A stretch of DNA of 64,000 bases from Rhizobiaceae bacterium (GTDB lineage Bacteria > Pseudomonadota > Alphaproteobacteria > Rhizobiales > Rhizobiaceae): NCBI GenBank assembly GCA_029212415.1, contig JARGOF010000001.1, forward strand, positions 186,001 through 250,000, written 5' to 3'. Positions 25,797 through 34,035 of this stretch are shown one piece after another. Made by a program: the position numbers and the translations under genes. The notes below the pieces were generated by a model. The model was not told where the DNA came from and did not search any database. It worked only from the letters and a program-made list of their open reading frames with translations. Within the stretch, counting starts at the first letter, position 1. Every line of letters starts with the position of its first letter.

Positions 25797-26540
25797 TTAC
25801 CGACGGATGAATGTCTTGTAAATATAGCCCTGCTGTCCGTCATAGACGACGTTGCACCAATGTTCGCATTTGGCCTGCGCCATGATCACCGCATCGGTGG
25901 GAATGACGGTGAGCACATCTGCATGGTTGTGCGGCCTGGCGCGCAGGTTGACGGCGCTGGCTATGCGGCTTTCGCGCAGCCCGGTTTCATCGGGTGCTTC
26001 CTGAGACAATTCCTCAGATGGTTCCGGGGATGTTTCCACGACTGGTTGTGACTGTTCCTTTGTCACCTCAACGGCTGCGGAATTCTGTGCAGCTACAGTT
26101 GACCGCGGGGCGACTGATGCAGCGTTCTTGTTGCTGGTTTCGACATGGGCCAACCGGGTCGTCTCTGTTGGCACATTCCTGCTGCTTCCGTTGAGTGGAG
26201 CCGTTGTTTCACGCACATAGGGAGAGGCCACGACAACGCGGACAATCGGCGCCGGAGGCAGATTGTCGTTCTGGTTTGCCTGCCCATTGGATTTCTGCTC
26301 GTTTGGGGTTTTTTCGGTCTCTGCCGGCGCAGTCTGAAGGCTGCTGGCTGCTTTCTGCAGTGGCGGTCGGTTGAAATCATAAAGGGAAACGACAAGCGTT
26401 ACAGCCACGGCTGCGCTGGCGGTGACAGCCAGGCCAGTCGCTATGATGCGGAGCGGGCGTCTGAAGGATTCCAGCGTTTTGGCCGGGTCAGAAATGCCGC
26501 CGCTGATGCGGCTGATTGCTTGTTCTATCCATTGACGCAT
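25797..26540 (-). CDS. Membrane-anchored bacterial SH3-domain protein
   Basis: A 247-residue protein with an N-terminal cytoplasmic stub, one membrane helix (about 29-53, IIATGLAVTASAAVAVTLVV core), a long low-complexity Pro/Ser/Thr/Glu linker (about 58-185) and a C-terminal SH3b domain (about 190-247: SAVNLRARPHNHADVLTVIP, CEHWCNVVYDGQQGYIYKTF). SH3b domains in the periplasm usually bind peptidoglycan or envelope ligands. It is convergent with the TetR gene. No operon partner is seen. Confidence 0.75.
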   Translation of the reverse strand: MRQWIEQAISRISGGISDPAKTLESFRRPLRIIATGLAVTASAAVAVTLVVSLYDFNRPPLQKAASSLQTAPAETEKTPNEQKSNGQANQNDNLPPAPIVRVVVASPYVRETTAPLNGSSRNVPTETTRLAHVETSNKNAASVAPRSTVAAQNSAAVEVTKEQSQPVVETSPEPSEELSQEAPDETGLRESRIASAVNLRARPHNHADVLTVIPTDAVIMAQAKCEHWCNVVYDGQQGYIYKTFIRR

Positions 26541-26893
26541 AAGCGCTCACTTCGGTTTGGTAACGATATGTTGTCTGGTTTTTTAAACTGCGCACTTGCT
26601 GTGCACAAAGCATAAATGACACACACTCTGTCAAAAATCAGGCAAGGCGGCCTCTATTCATCACTTTCAATGACAAATAGTAATCTGCTGTGTTTCCAAG
26701 CCGAATATTTCCGCATGCCGGGGCTACACCCGACGGCACTGAACAATCGCAGACCAGCGGCCGGTTTTCCGTGGTGTATAAGACGTTGGACCAATGCAAA
26801 CGCATCGCTCTTCAACACCTTCACGGTTAATCGGCGCGCTGGATCACGACCAGAATGGATCAACGAGATCCGGATCGGCTGTCATACAAGCGG
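26541..26893. other. 353-bp region without a supported gene
   Basis: It lies between the SH3-protein start and the phasin stop (both minus strand). It should contain the promoter of the SH3 gene. I see no clear terminator after the phasin gene and no protein-like frame. Confidence 0.4.
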
Positions 26894-27982
26894 TCAGACG
26901 GACTTCTTCGTGTAAGCGCGCTTGTGACGGGCGGACAATCTTTTCACACGCGGCGGTGTTTTCACCCGAGTGGGTGCTTTGGTCGCGGCGGTGGCTGCTT
27001 TCGCAACAGTTGGTTCCGGCGTTGCAGTTGGTTTTTCCGCTGCAGGCGTTGCCGGGTCAAGGGAGACCGGCGCAGCCGATGCAGCTGACTTGGTCTCCGC
27101 AGATGCACTAATTGCTGGGGATTTTTCTACCGCAGCAGGGGGTTTAGCCTGCGTGGTTGTTTTTGCGGGCTCATCTGCAGCCACTTTCGCCGGCGCCTTT
27201 GGTGCTGTCTCAGCCGCCTTTGGCGCTGCCGACGCCTGCACTGGCGCAGCCGGTTTTTCGGCCACGGATGTCTTGGTAGCGCCAGGGGCGTCAACTGCGG
27301 CTTCAACTGCGGCTTTCGCATTCGCAGGTGCGACTGTTGCAGGCGCGACTGTCTTTTTCACAGTGGCAGGTGCTGCTGGTGCTGCGGACGTCTTTTGTGT
27401 GATGGAGGCTTTGCCAGGGGTCTTGCCAGATCCCTTTACAGCGGCTTTGGCAGGTTCAACCTTTTGCACTTCAGCCGAAGCCTTGGCTGGCGCTGGGGTT
27501 TTTGCCACAGCAGGTGCTTTTGGCTTGGGGGACGCTTTTTTCACCTTGGGTGCTTTGGGTGCGGCTTCAACACTCTTTTTGGCCACTGGCGCCTTGGCTG
27601 GAACAGCTGCTTTAACGGGTGCAGCGGTCTTTTCGGCAGCGGGCGTCTTGGTCAGGACGGATGCGGCTTCCATTGCCGTTTCAAGGGGAGCGCCGGCCTT
27701 GCGGGCAGCCTCCGTGTAAATTTCGCGCATGGTGCCCGTCTGGGCCAGAAAACCTTCATAGGCCGACTTTGCATAGGCAGTTTGAATCTCGATGGCCTTT
27801 TCAATGGAACCGGCGTTGCTCAATTGCTGCATGGCGGTCATGCAATCCGTCTGCGCCTTCTTGGACAGGACGGCGGCTTCTTTCGTCATCATCTGCATGC
27901 CTTTTGCAAATTCGGCATTGCTCTTGATAATATTTTCCATGGCGTCGAGGCCAATCTTGCGGGCATCATCAAAGGAGTACAT
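26894..27982 (-). CDS. Phasin-family protein with histone H1-like Ala/Pro/Lys tail
   Basis: A 362-residue protein. Residues 1 to about 110 are a phasin helical domain (YSFDDARKIGLDAMENIIKS, MTKEAAVLSKKAQTDCMTAM, YAKSAYEGFLAQTGTMREIY). Residues about 115-345 are low-complexity Ala/Lys/Pro/Val repeats of the AKAPVAKK kind. The last 20 residues are strongly basic (RVKRLSARHKRAYTKK). The layout matches PhaF-type phasins, which coat polyhydroxyalkanoate granules and bind DNA through the tail to distribute granules to daughter cells. No other PHA gene is in the window. A long antisense frame here is a composition artefact. Confidence 0.82.
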   Translation of the reverse strand: MYSFDDARKIGLDAMENIIKSNAEFAKGMQMMTKEAAVLSKKAQTDCMTAMQQLSNAGSIEKAIEIQTAYAKSAYEGFLAQTGTMREIYTEAARKAGAPLETAMEAASVLTKTPAAEKTAAPVKAAVPAKAPVAKKSVEAAPKAPKVKKASPKPKAPAVAKTPAPAKASAEVQKVEPAKAAVKGSGKTPGKASITQKTSAAPAAPATVKKTVAPATVAPANAKAAVEAAVDAPGATKTSVAEKPAAPVQASAAPKAAETAPKAPAKVAADEPAKTTTQAKPPAAVEKSPAISASAETKSAASAAPVSLDPATPAAEKPTATPEPTVAKAATAATKAPTRVKTPPRVKRLSARHKRAYTKKSV

Positions 27983-28792
27983 TCTAAAATCCTGTCAAAA
28001 CGAGTGGTTTCACGGGTGCAAGCCAGATTCCGTCCATTGGACAAACCTGCAGCTCTGGCACCTTTTGTGTGCGCTGCAACATAATACCAATATTTATGCT
28101 GCTTTGCAACATCGGTGTTGATTGCGTCCGTTTTCACGAAAAAAACGCATGAACCCCCGAAAAAGCCCAAGGAAAGAAAGCCCAAGCCGGCTTGCCACGC
28201 TGTTGAGGCAAGAGACCAACTGAGATGGCATTGAAGTGTTCAGCGAGATAACGGCGCGTTGCGTGTCTGTGTAAAAAGCAGAATTGCACCGTTCAGACAT
28301 GCTCTATTTTGCAGCCTGCTGACGTGCCGCATAATTGATCGGTGCCGGAAGCACACAATTGCGTCCGGCCCGGGCCCACCGGAGGCGTCACCGCTGTCGC
28401 GTCAGCCCTTCTGGATGGTCTTTGCCGCCAGCAGCGGTCCACCGCCGATGAATGCAAGCAGGGCTTGCGGGGCGATCTGACTGATAAATCAAGCCATGTT
28501 CACAAGACAGGGTGCCCACACAATGTGAGCCGTCCTCAGACCTTTTGGAGTATTTCGTCAACCTTTTTCGACAACCTAAAATTCATCATTCCATGGGAGG
28601 TTATCTATATGACCGCCTCGCTTTTTTGCCAGAATTCACCACGATGGGCATGCAGGCGCGTTTACAGGCTGGGCTATCTTTGTGCTGAACCACAATGGCG
28701 CCTTCCGCTCTTCAATGGCGATGGACCATCGCAACACATCAAACAGGGAACTGAACGCACTGTTCCCCCGTTCCGAACATGGAAAGAATAGA
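27983..28792. other. 810-bp region between phasin and TRAP binding-protein genes
   Basis: Divergent promoters for the flanking genes should lie here. Short frames on both strands lack ribosome sites. One minus-strand stretch (about 28400-28486) reads like the end of a membrane protein (ALLAFIGGGPLLAAK, stop) but is stopped upstream, so at most it is a decayed remnant. I see no RNA gene. Confidence 0.35.
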
Positions 28793-29797
28793 ATGAAAAC
28801 TCTGCTGCTGGGTGGTCTATTGATCACGTCGACCCTCTTTTCCGGTGCGACTTTCGCAATGGACACGATCACGGCTGTTCATGCCTTTCCCAAGACACTG
28901 ATTTATTCACAGAGCTTTTTGGAGTTTGTCGACAGGGTCAATGCGCAAGGCAAGGGGATTGTCGAAATTGAAGTACGCGGCGGTCCCGAAGAAATCGGCA
29001 TGTTCGAGCAGGCTGATGCAGTGCGTAATGGTGTCGTCGACATGGCCTATTCTGCCGGTAGCTTCTATGGCGATGCTCTGCCGGAAAAAGACGCGATGGT
29101 CGCCTCCAATCTGACGGCGATTGAAGCACGGGAAAATGGTGGCATCGACCTGATCAACGAAATTCATCAGGAAAAGATGGGCGTCTATTATCTCGGCTGG
29201 TTTGACAGTGGCGTTACCTACAATCTGTGGACCAAAAACAAACCCGCGTTCGACGATGAGGGCAATCTGAAGGTTGATGGGCTGAAGCTTCGCAGCAATG
29301 CTGTCTACAATGCATTCTTCAGCAATTACCTGAAGGAGGAGATCATTGATTTGCCAGCGACGGACGTTTTTTCAGCGCTTGAAACCGGCGTTATTGATGC
29401 AACCGGCTGGACCCAGATTGGCCTGCTTGACTTCAATTGGCACAAGTTCCTGAACTATCGGATCGAGCCAAACTTCTTTTCAACCGATCTCGGCGTCATC
29501 GTCAATCTGGAGAAGTGGAATTCCCTGAGCGATGAGGCAAGGAATATTCTTCAGCAGGTTGCAATCGAGCACGAAATTTCCAGCGTTGAAAAAATGCGTA
29601 CCAAGCGTGATGAAGATTTTGCCGCACTGGAAAAGGAAGGCATGCAAGTGGTTTTTCTGGAGGGGCAGGCCAAAGAGAATTTTCTGGGCGCTGCGCGCGA
29701 AATCACCTGGGATCGTATGAAGAAACTGATGGCTGAACAGCCGGGCGGCACAACAAACTACGACCGGTTGATCGCGCTTTTCAACGGGCCTGAATAA
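28793..29797 (+). CDS. TRAP transporter substrate-binding protein (DctP family)
   Basis: A 334-residue exported binding protein. The signal peptide is residues 1-22 (MKTLLLGGLLITSTLFSGAT, cleavage after FA). The mature DctP fold includes LIYSQSFLEFVDRVNAQGKG, the conserved arginine of GLKLRSNAVYNAFF (about 168), and the ALETGVIDATGWTQIG motif. Such proteins bind carboxylates or other acids for TRAP permeases. No DctQ or DctM gene is near, so the membrane partner must be elsewhere. The ATG at 28793 follows GGAAAGA; the open frame to 28682 is not signal-like. Confidence 0.85.
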   Translation: MKTLLLGGLLITSTLFSGATFAMDTITAVHAFPKTLIYSQSFLEFVDRVNAQGKGIVEIEVRGGPEEIGMFEQADAVRNGVVDMAYSAGSFYGDALPEKDAMVASNLTAIEARENGGIDLINEIHQEKMGVYYLGWFDSGVTYNLWTKNKPAFDDEGNLKVDGLKLRSNAVYNAFFSNYLKEEIIDLPATDVFSALETGVIDATGWTQIGLLDFNWHKFLNYRIEPNFFSTDLGVIVNLEKWNSLSDEARNILQQVAIEHEISSVEKMRTKRDEDFAALEKEGMQVVFLEGQAKENFLGAAREITWDRMKKLMAEQPGGTTNYDRLIALFNGPE

Positions 29798-29805
29798 AAT
29801 CAAAT

Positions 29806-29828
29806 GGTGCCGCCCGATTGGCGGCACC
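29806..29828 (+). terminator. Hairpin after TRAP binding-protein gene
   Basis: An exact 9-bp stem, GGTGCCGCC (29806-29814) and GGCGGCACC (29820-29828), with a 5-nt loop starts 8 nt after the stop codon. There is no T-run; a Rho-dependent end or a protective hairpin is likely. Confidence 0.5.
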
Positions 29829-29902
29829 GCTGTCAGATATTTGAAATCGGTCTTCTGAGACCTGACTTGGAGGCCCTGGTCTGGCCATTGACTGGCTCGA
29901 TC

Positions 29903-29940
29903 CAGGTGGCTCTGTGCAGGTGGCTCTATGCAGGTGGCTG
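29903..29940. repeat. Tandem repeat of a 14-bp unit
   Basis: CAGGTGGCTCTGTG (29903-29916), CAGGTGGCTCTATG (29917-29930) and the partial copy CAGGTGGCTG (29931-29940) lie head to tail between the TRAP gene and the stop of the convergent YHS gene. Confidence 0.65.
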
Positions 29941-29957
29941 GGCCAGTCTGATCGGTT

Positions 29958-30485
29958 CTATTGTTCGACAGGACCGATCGGGCCATCATCTTGCGGGATC
30001 TCATTGTCGGCGGATCCCTTTGCTTCCAGCTTGTTCCAATTGACCGTGGCTGTCGAGATGTTGCCGGGAATATCTTCTTCCCAGAAGGTGACGACGTTTT
30101 TGGTTATGTTGAGGAATAATTTGTCGTCCACAATGCGCCACAGGTTTGGATTGCCCGGCACCTTGCCGCCCTGTGCAACACCATAGGCGCAGTGACCGTC
30201 GAATTGCGGGGCGTATTTCTCCGGGTCTGCAACAAATTTGTCGCGATTTTCTGCCGTGGAAAATGCCCATTTGGCGCCATTGTATTCCGCCGTATAGGCT
30301 GACTTGCCGCGAATGGCGGTTTTTTGCGGTGTGCCGATCTGCGTCTGATCGATATCGAAATAGGCAACAACGTCGAAGCCGGATACCGCGTAACCCGAAC
30401 TGTCGACATATTGTTCGCCTGCAAAGGCGGAAAAAGCGCTGCCTGCCAGTAAGGCCAGAGCTAGTGCAGTTGAGCGAATGGACAT
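29958..30485 (-). CDS. Exported YHS-domain protein
   Basis: A 175-residue protein with a Sec signal peptide (MSIRSTALALALLAGSAFSA, cleavage near FA-GE). The YHS domain spans about residues 28-85 (SGYAVSGFDVVAYF, YNGAKWAFSTAENRDKF, PEKYAPQFDGHCAYGVAQG). YHS domains are small, often metal-associated modules; the exported version is common in alphaproteobacteria with unknown role. ATG at 30485 follows GGGAG; the open frame continues upstream but loses the signal peptide. Confidence 0.85.
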   Translation of the reverse strand: MSIRSTALALALLAGSAFSAFAGEQYVDSSGYAVSGFDVVAYFDIDQTQIGTPQKTAIRGKSAYTAEYNGAKWAFSTAENRDKFVADPEKYAPQFDGHCAYGVAQGGKVPGNPNLWRIVDDKLFLNITKNVVTFWEEDIPGNISTATVNWNKLEAKGSADNEIPQDDGPIGPVEQ

Positions 30486-30788
30486 TTTTATTCTCCCGAA
30501 TTGGCTGTGTCCGGTTGAAGCTAAGGCGCAAATTGAAGGAATGCCATTCACGGCTAAACACAGTGTCGTTAGTGCTTTGTGTAGTGCCTTCGTGCGCTTG
30601 CCAGAGGTGCGCATGGACCCTTGTGCCAAACGCAAAGGAATAGCGACAGGTTTGATCGCAGGCGTGTTTGCATCCGGCCTGATGCTTGACATCGGCCTTC
30701 TTTCAGCCGATTTTCACACCAGTCCTTCCAGCCTCCTGTGCACCGCAACTAACGTTGCTCTTCAAAACCGTTTTTCGGATTGGGAAAA
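30486..30788. other. 303-bp divergent promoter region
   Basis: The region lies between the YHS gene (minus) and the gamma-glutamyltransferase gene (plus). I see no supported gene or clear dyad. Confidence 0.4.
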
Positions 30789-32384
30789 ATGAGAGATTTA
30801 TCACGTCCTGGCCGCTCGCCGGTCCATGCCACCCATGGTATGGCATCGACATCTCACCCGCTGTCAACACAGGTTGCCATCACAATATTGCAAAAAGGCG
30901 GCAATGCCGTGGATGCGGCCATTGCGGCCTGCGCGGTGCAATGTGTGGTGGAACCAAGTGCAACCGGCATAGGCGGCGATTGTTTTTGCCTTTATGCACC
31001 AGAAGGCTCGAGTGATATTGTCGCCTATAATGGTTCGGGCCGGGCGCCTGCCGCGGCACAATTGTCGGCCTATTCGCAATTGGGCATTTCGACAATTGAG
31101 CGCCATTCGCCCCATGCCGTGACCATTCCGGGGGCGGTTGATGCCTGGGACCAGCTGCTGAAGGATCACGGACGCATGGATCTGGGCGAAGTTCTGTTGC
31201 CTGCCATTGATTTTGCGCAAAACGGTTTTCCGATATCATCGCGTGTTCACGCCGATTATGCGGCCAATGTGGATTTCCTGCGTAAAGATGCGACAAGCGC
31301 GTCGCATTTTCTGGCCGATGGAAACTGCCCGTCGGTCGGCTCCGTGCATCGCCTGCCGCAATTGGCCGAAGCGCTGAAGTCCATTGCCAGAAACGGCCGG
31401 GATGAATTCTACAAGGGCTGGATTGCACAGGATATGGTTGAATATCTGCAGGGCCTTGGCGGACTGCACAGGGCTGAAGATTTTTCTACCGCCGCCGGTG
31501 AATATGTCAAACCCATATCAACCGGGTTCCGCGGCAATACGGTCTTTGAGTGCCCTCCAAACGGGCAGGGCGCCATAGCCCTGCTGCTGCTGAACATGAT
31601 GCAGCAGATGGACATAGATCCGTCAGGTCCGCTGACCGTTGATCGGATACATCGCGAGATCGAAGCTTGCCGCCTGGCCTATGCGGCACGCAATCACCTG
31701 TTGGGTGACCCGGCCTTTGCCAATGTGCCGATCGATGTGCTGCTTTCTGACGCATACGCGAGGAACCTGTGTAATGCGATCGATCCGGAAAGGGCAATCC
31801 TGCCGTCGGAAGCATCCATCCTGCCGCCGCACAGTGACACGGTCTATATCACCGTGGTCGACAAGGATCGCAATGCCTGCAGTTTCATCAATTCCATATT
31901 CAATCCTTTCGGCAGTGGACTGACGGCACCCAAATCCGGCGTTCTCCTGCAAAATCGCGGCCAGGCCTTTTTACTGGAGGAGGGCCATCCCAATTGCATC
32001 GCTCCCGGCAAGCGTCCGATGCACACAATCATTCCATCCATGGTCACCCGCAATGGCCGGGCTGCCCTTTCGTTCGGCGTTATGGGTGGGCAATATCAGG
32101 CGTTCGGGCAGATGCAATTCCTGACACGCCACCTTGATTTTGGGCTGGACCTGCAGGAAACCATGGATCTGCCACGCTTCATGGCCGATCCCTTCAGCGG
32201 TGAAGTGGAAATGGAAAGTGCTCTTGGTGATGATATCAGACAAGAACTGATGCGCCGGGGACATCAGATCAAGACGCCGATGATGCCGATAGGCGGTTCA
32301 CAAGCCATTGCCATTGATTGGAGCAACAATGTTCTGACCGGCGCATCCGATCACCGCAAGGATGGCTGCGCCATTGGCTACTAA
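30789..32384 (+). CDS. Gamma-glutamyltransferase family protein
   Basis: A 531-residue Ntn-hydrolase. The large-subunit signatures GGNAVDAAIAACAVQCVVEP and GIGGDCFCLYA are present. The likely self-cleavage/nucleophile is Thr351 in HSDTVYITVVDKDRNA, followed by the small subunit (SFINSIFNPFGSGL; MVTRNGRAALSFGVMGGQYQ). The usual T-T-H-x-S-V-V-D is T-V-Y-I-T-V-V-D, as in YwrD-like members, so true glutathione transpeptidase activity is uncertain. I see no signal peptide, so it is probably cytoplasmic. The ATG at 30789 is used; a TTG at 30780 is in frame. It overlaps the next membrane-protein gene by 23 nt. Confidence 0.85.
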   Translation: MRDLSRPGRSPVHATHGMASTSHPLSTQVAITILQKGGNAVDAAIAACAVQCVVEPSATGIGGDCFCLYAPEGSSDIVAYNGSGRAPAAAQLSAYSQLGISTIERHSPHAVTIPGAVDAWDQLLKDHGRMDLGEVLLPAIDFAQNGFPISSRVHADYAANVDFLRKDATSASHFLADGNCPSVGSVHRLPQLAEALKSIARNGRDEFYKGWIAQDMVEYLQGLGGLHRAEDFSTAAGEYVKPISTGFRGNTVFECPPNGQGAIALLLLNMMQQMDIDPSGPLTVDRIHREIEACRLAYAARNHLLGDPAFANVPIDVLLSDAYARNLCNAIDPERAILPSEASILPPHSDTVYITVVDKDRNACSFINSIFNPFGSGLTAPKSGVLLQNRGQAFLLEEGHPNCIAPGKRPMHTIIPSMVTRNGRAALSFGVMGGQYQAFGQMQFLTRHLDFGLDLQETMDLPRFMADPFSGEVEMESALGDDIRQELMRRGHQIKTPMMPIGGSQAIAIDWSNNVLTGASDHRKDGCAIGY

Positions 32385-33837
32385 CGATCCTGTTTCATCT
32401 CCAGCCAGCACCTTGGGTGAAATCCTTTCAAGCCTGAGCAGCATTGGATTGTGTGTGGCAGCCATTGTTGCGACACTTGCGGACAGCGAAGGGACGCGTG
32501 TCGCGTCAGCCATCCTGTTTCTGGTTTTCCTGATTTTCAACCGGAGGTATTTTGGCCTGCGCGAAGGCCTGCTGGTGGCTCTCAGTCTTTTGATCACGGG
32601 TATAGCAGTCTGGGTGCTGGGAGAGGATGTATTGCAGCCGGTGATATTTGATCTCAATCGGGCGACCTATCTGTGTGCATTCATCATGCTGATGACCAGC
32701 CTGCGTTATGGTGCCATGAGCTCTGCCGCGGTTCTGGCAATTGGCCGTTACATGACAGGCCAGACAACGGGCAGGCGTTATTTTTCGCTGCATGTCGGTG
32801 GACACTTCATGGGTGTTCTGCTCAATTTCGGCGCGATCGGTCTTTTGGGGCCGCTGATCAAGCGGGGCGTTGATTCAAAGGCGCATGAAGTATCGCCTCT
32901 GTTGTCTGCTTTACGCTTGCGACGCCAGATCTCTGCGCTCTGTCGTGGTTTCTCCTGGTTCAATCTGTGGGCGCCGACATCCATTGCGCTGGCCGTCGTT
33001 CTGACCACCGTGCCCGGTTCACGGCCTGGAATCATTGCGCTGAGCGGCATGATCATCGCCTTGATCATGCTGCTGGTCGGTTGGACGGAAGATCGCTATT
33101 TTGGTGCGCGCATTCGCAGACGTATGGAAAGTGAGGGAACGCTTCCCGAACGAACGCCTGTTCCAGACTTTCCGCTGTTTGAACTTTTGCGATTTTTGGG
33201 CGTGGCTTTCAGTCTTCTTGCGCTGGCGTGGATCATTCATATCGCATGTGATGTTTCTCTTGCAGCCGGAATCATGATGGCAGCCGTTCCCACCAGCATC
33301 CTGTGGATTTGCGTCCAGTGGATTTTGCGTGGCGACCACAGCGCCACAAAACTGACCAGCCGTATTGGGTGGCTGTTTCGGCGGACCTTGCCCGAGGGCA
33401 GCCCCGAAGCCGCGACACTGGGGCTGGCCGGCTATATGGGTCTGTTGGGTGCCAAGCTTGTCGATCGTGATTGGATCGTCGGGGTGGCCAACCTCGATGG
33501 CTCGAACCCGGCGATCATATGCATTGCTGTCACGGCGATTATCCCGCTGGCATCATGCCTGGGTCTGCCGCCCATGATGACCGTCACTTTTCTCGGTGGC
33601 TTGCTGGCCTCCATCCCGGAACTGTCCATCAATCCCACGGTTCTGGGCTTGTCGCTGCTGGTTGGCTGGTCCCTGAATCTGACCGGCTCGCCCTTTGCCG
33701 CGACATCGCTCATTCTGTCACGTGTGATCGGCGTTTCAACAATCGATTACGCCTGGAGGTGGAACGGTGTTTTCACCTTGCTGTCATGGGCGGTTGTGGC
33801 ATTGGCGATTTATGTCCTGACAGGATTGCTCAACTGA
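32362..33837 (+). CDS. Polytopic inner-membrane protein, possible transporter
   Basis: A 491-residue protein with about 12 hydrophobic segments, a central cytoplasmic-looking loop (about 235-265, RYFGARIRRRMESEGTLPER) and no soluble domain. Segments such as LGLPPMMTVTFLGGLLASIP and NLTGSPFAATSLILSRVIGV resemble re-entrant or discontinuous helices of ion-coupled transporters. I do not recognise the family. It starts inside the gamma-glutamyltransferase gene (23-nt overlap), so the two are translationally linked. It might export or import a gamma-glutamyl compound or its product (inference). Confidence 0.7.
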   Translation: MAAPLATNDPVSSPASTLGEILSSLSSIGLCVAAIVATLADSEGTRVASAILFLVFLIFNRRYFGLREGLLVALSLLITGIAVWVLGEDVLQPVIFDLNRATYLCAFIMLMTSLRYGAMSSAAVLAIGRYMTGQTTGRRYFSLHVGGHFMGVLLNFGAIGLLGPLIKRGVDSKAHEVSPLLSALRLRRQISALCRGFSWFNLWAPTSIALAVVLTTVPGSRPGIIALSGMIIALIMLLVGWTEDRYFGARIRRRMESEGTLPERTPVPDFPLFELLRFLGVAFSLLALAWIIHIACDVSLAAGIMMAAVPTSILWICVQWILRGDHSATKLTSRIGWLFRRTLPEGSPEAATLGLAGYMGLLGAKLVDRDWIVGVANLDGSNPAIICIAVTAIIPLASCLGLPPMMTVTFLGGLLASIPELSINPTVLGLSLLVGWSLNLTGSPFAATSLILSRVIGVSTIDYAWRWNGVFTLLSWAVVALAIYVLTGLLN

Positions 33838-34035
33838 ACCGGAAGAGGTCCAGCTTTTCCGCCATATCAATCATGCGATATCTTCTTTGTATTTCAACTG
33901 CGGCATGATTGCGCGGTCATGCTGATATCGTTTACGCATCGGTTTGGCATCGGCTATAAAGGTACAGGCTGAAAGGCCGTCCAGGAAGCAAGCCAATGTC
34001 TGGTGCTGGAGCATTGTTGAACCGGGATTTGCATA

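Noticed and set aside
26970-27719. 249-codon Ala-rich frame on the plus strand
   Set aside because: It mirrors the Ala/Lys/Pro repeats of the phasin gene on the other strand; composition artefact.
28342-28791. 149-codon plus-strand frame before the TRAP gene
   Set aside because: Cys/Arg/Trp-rich, no start signal, and it overlaps the TRAP binding-protein start in another frame.
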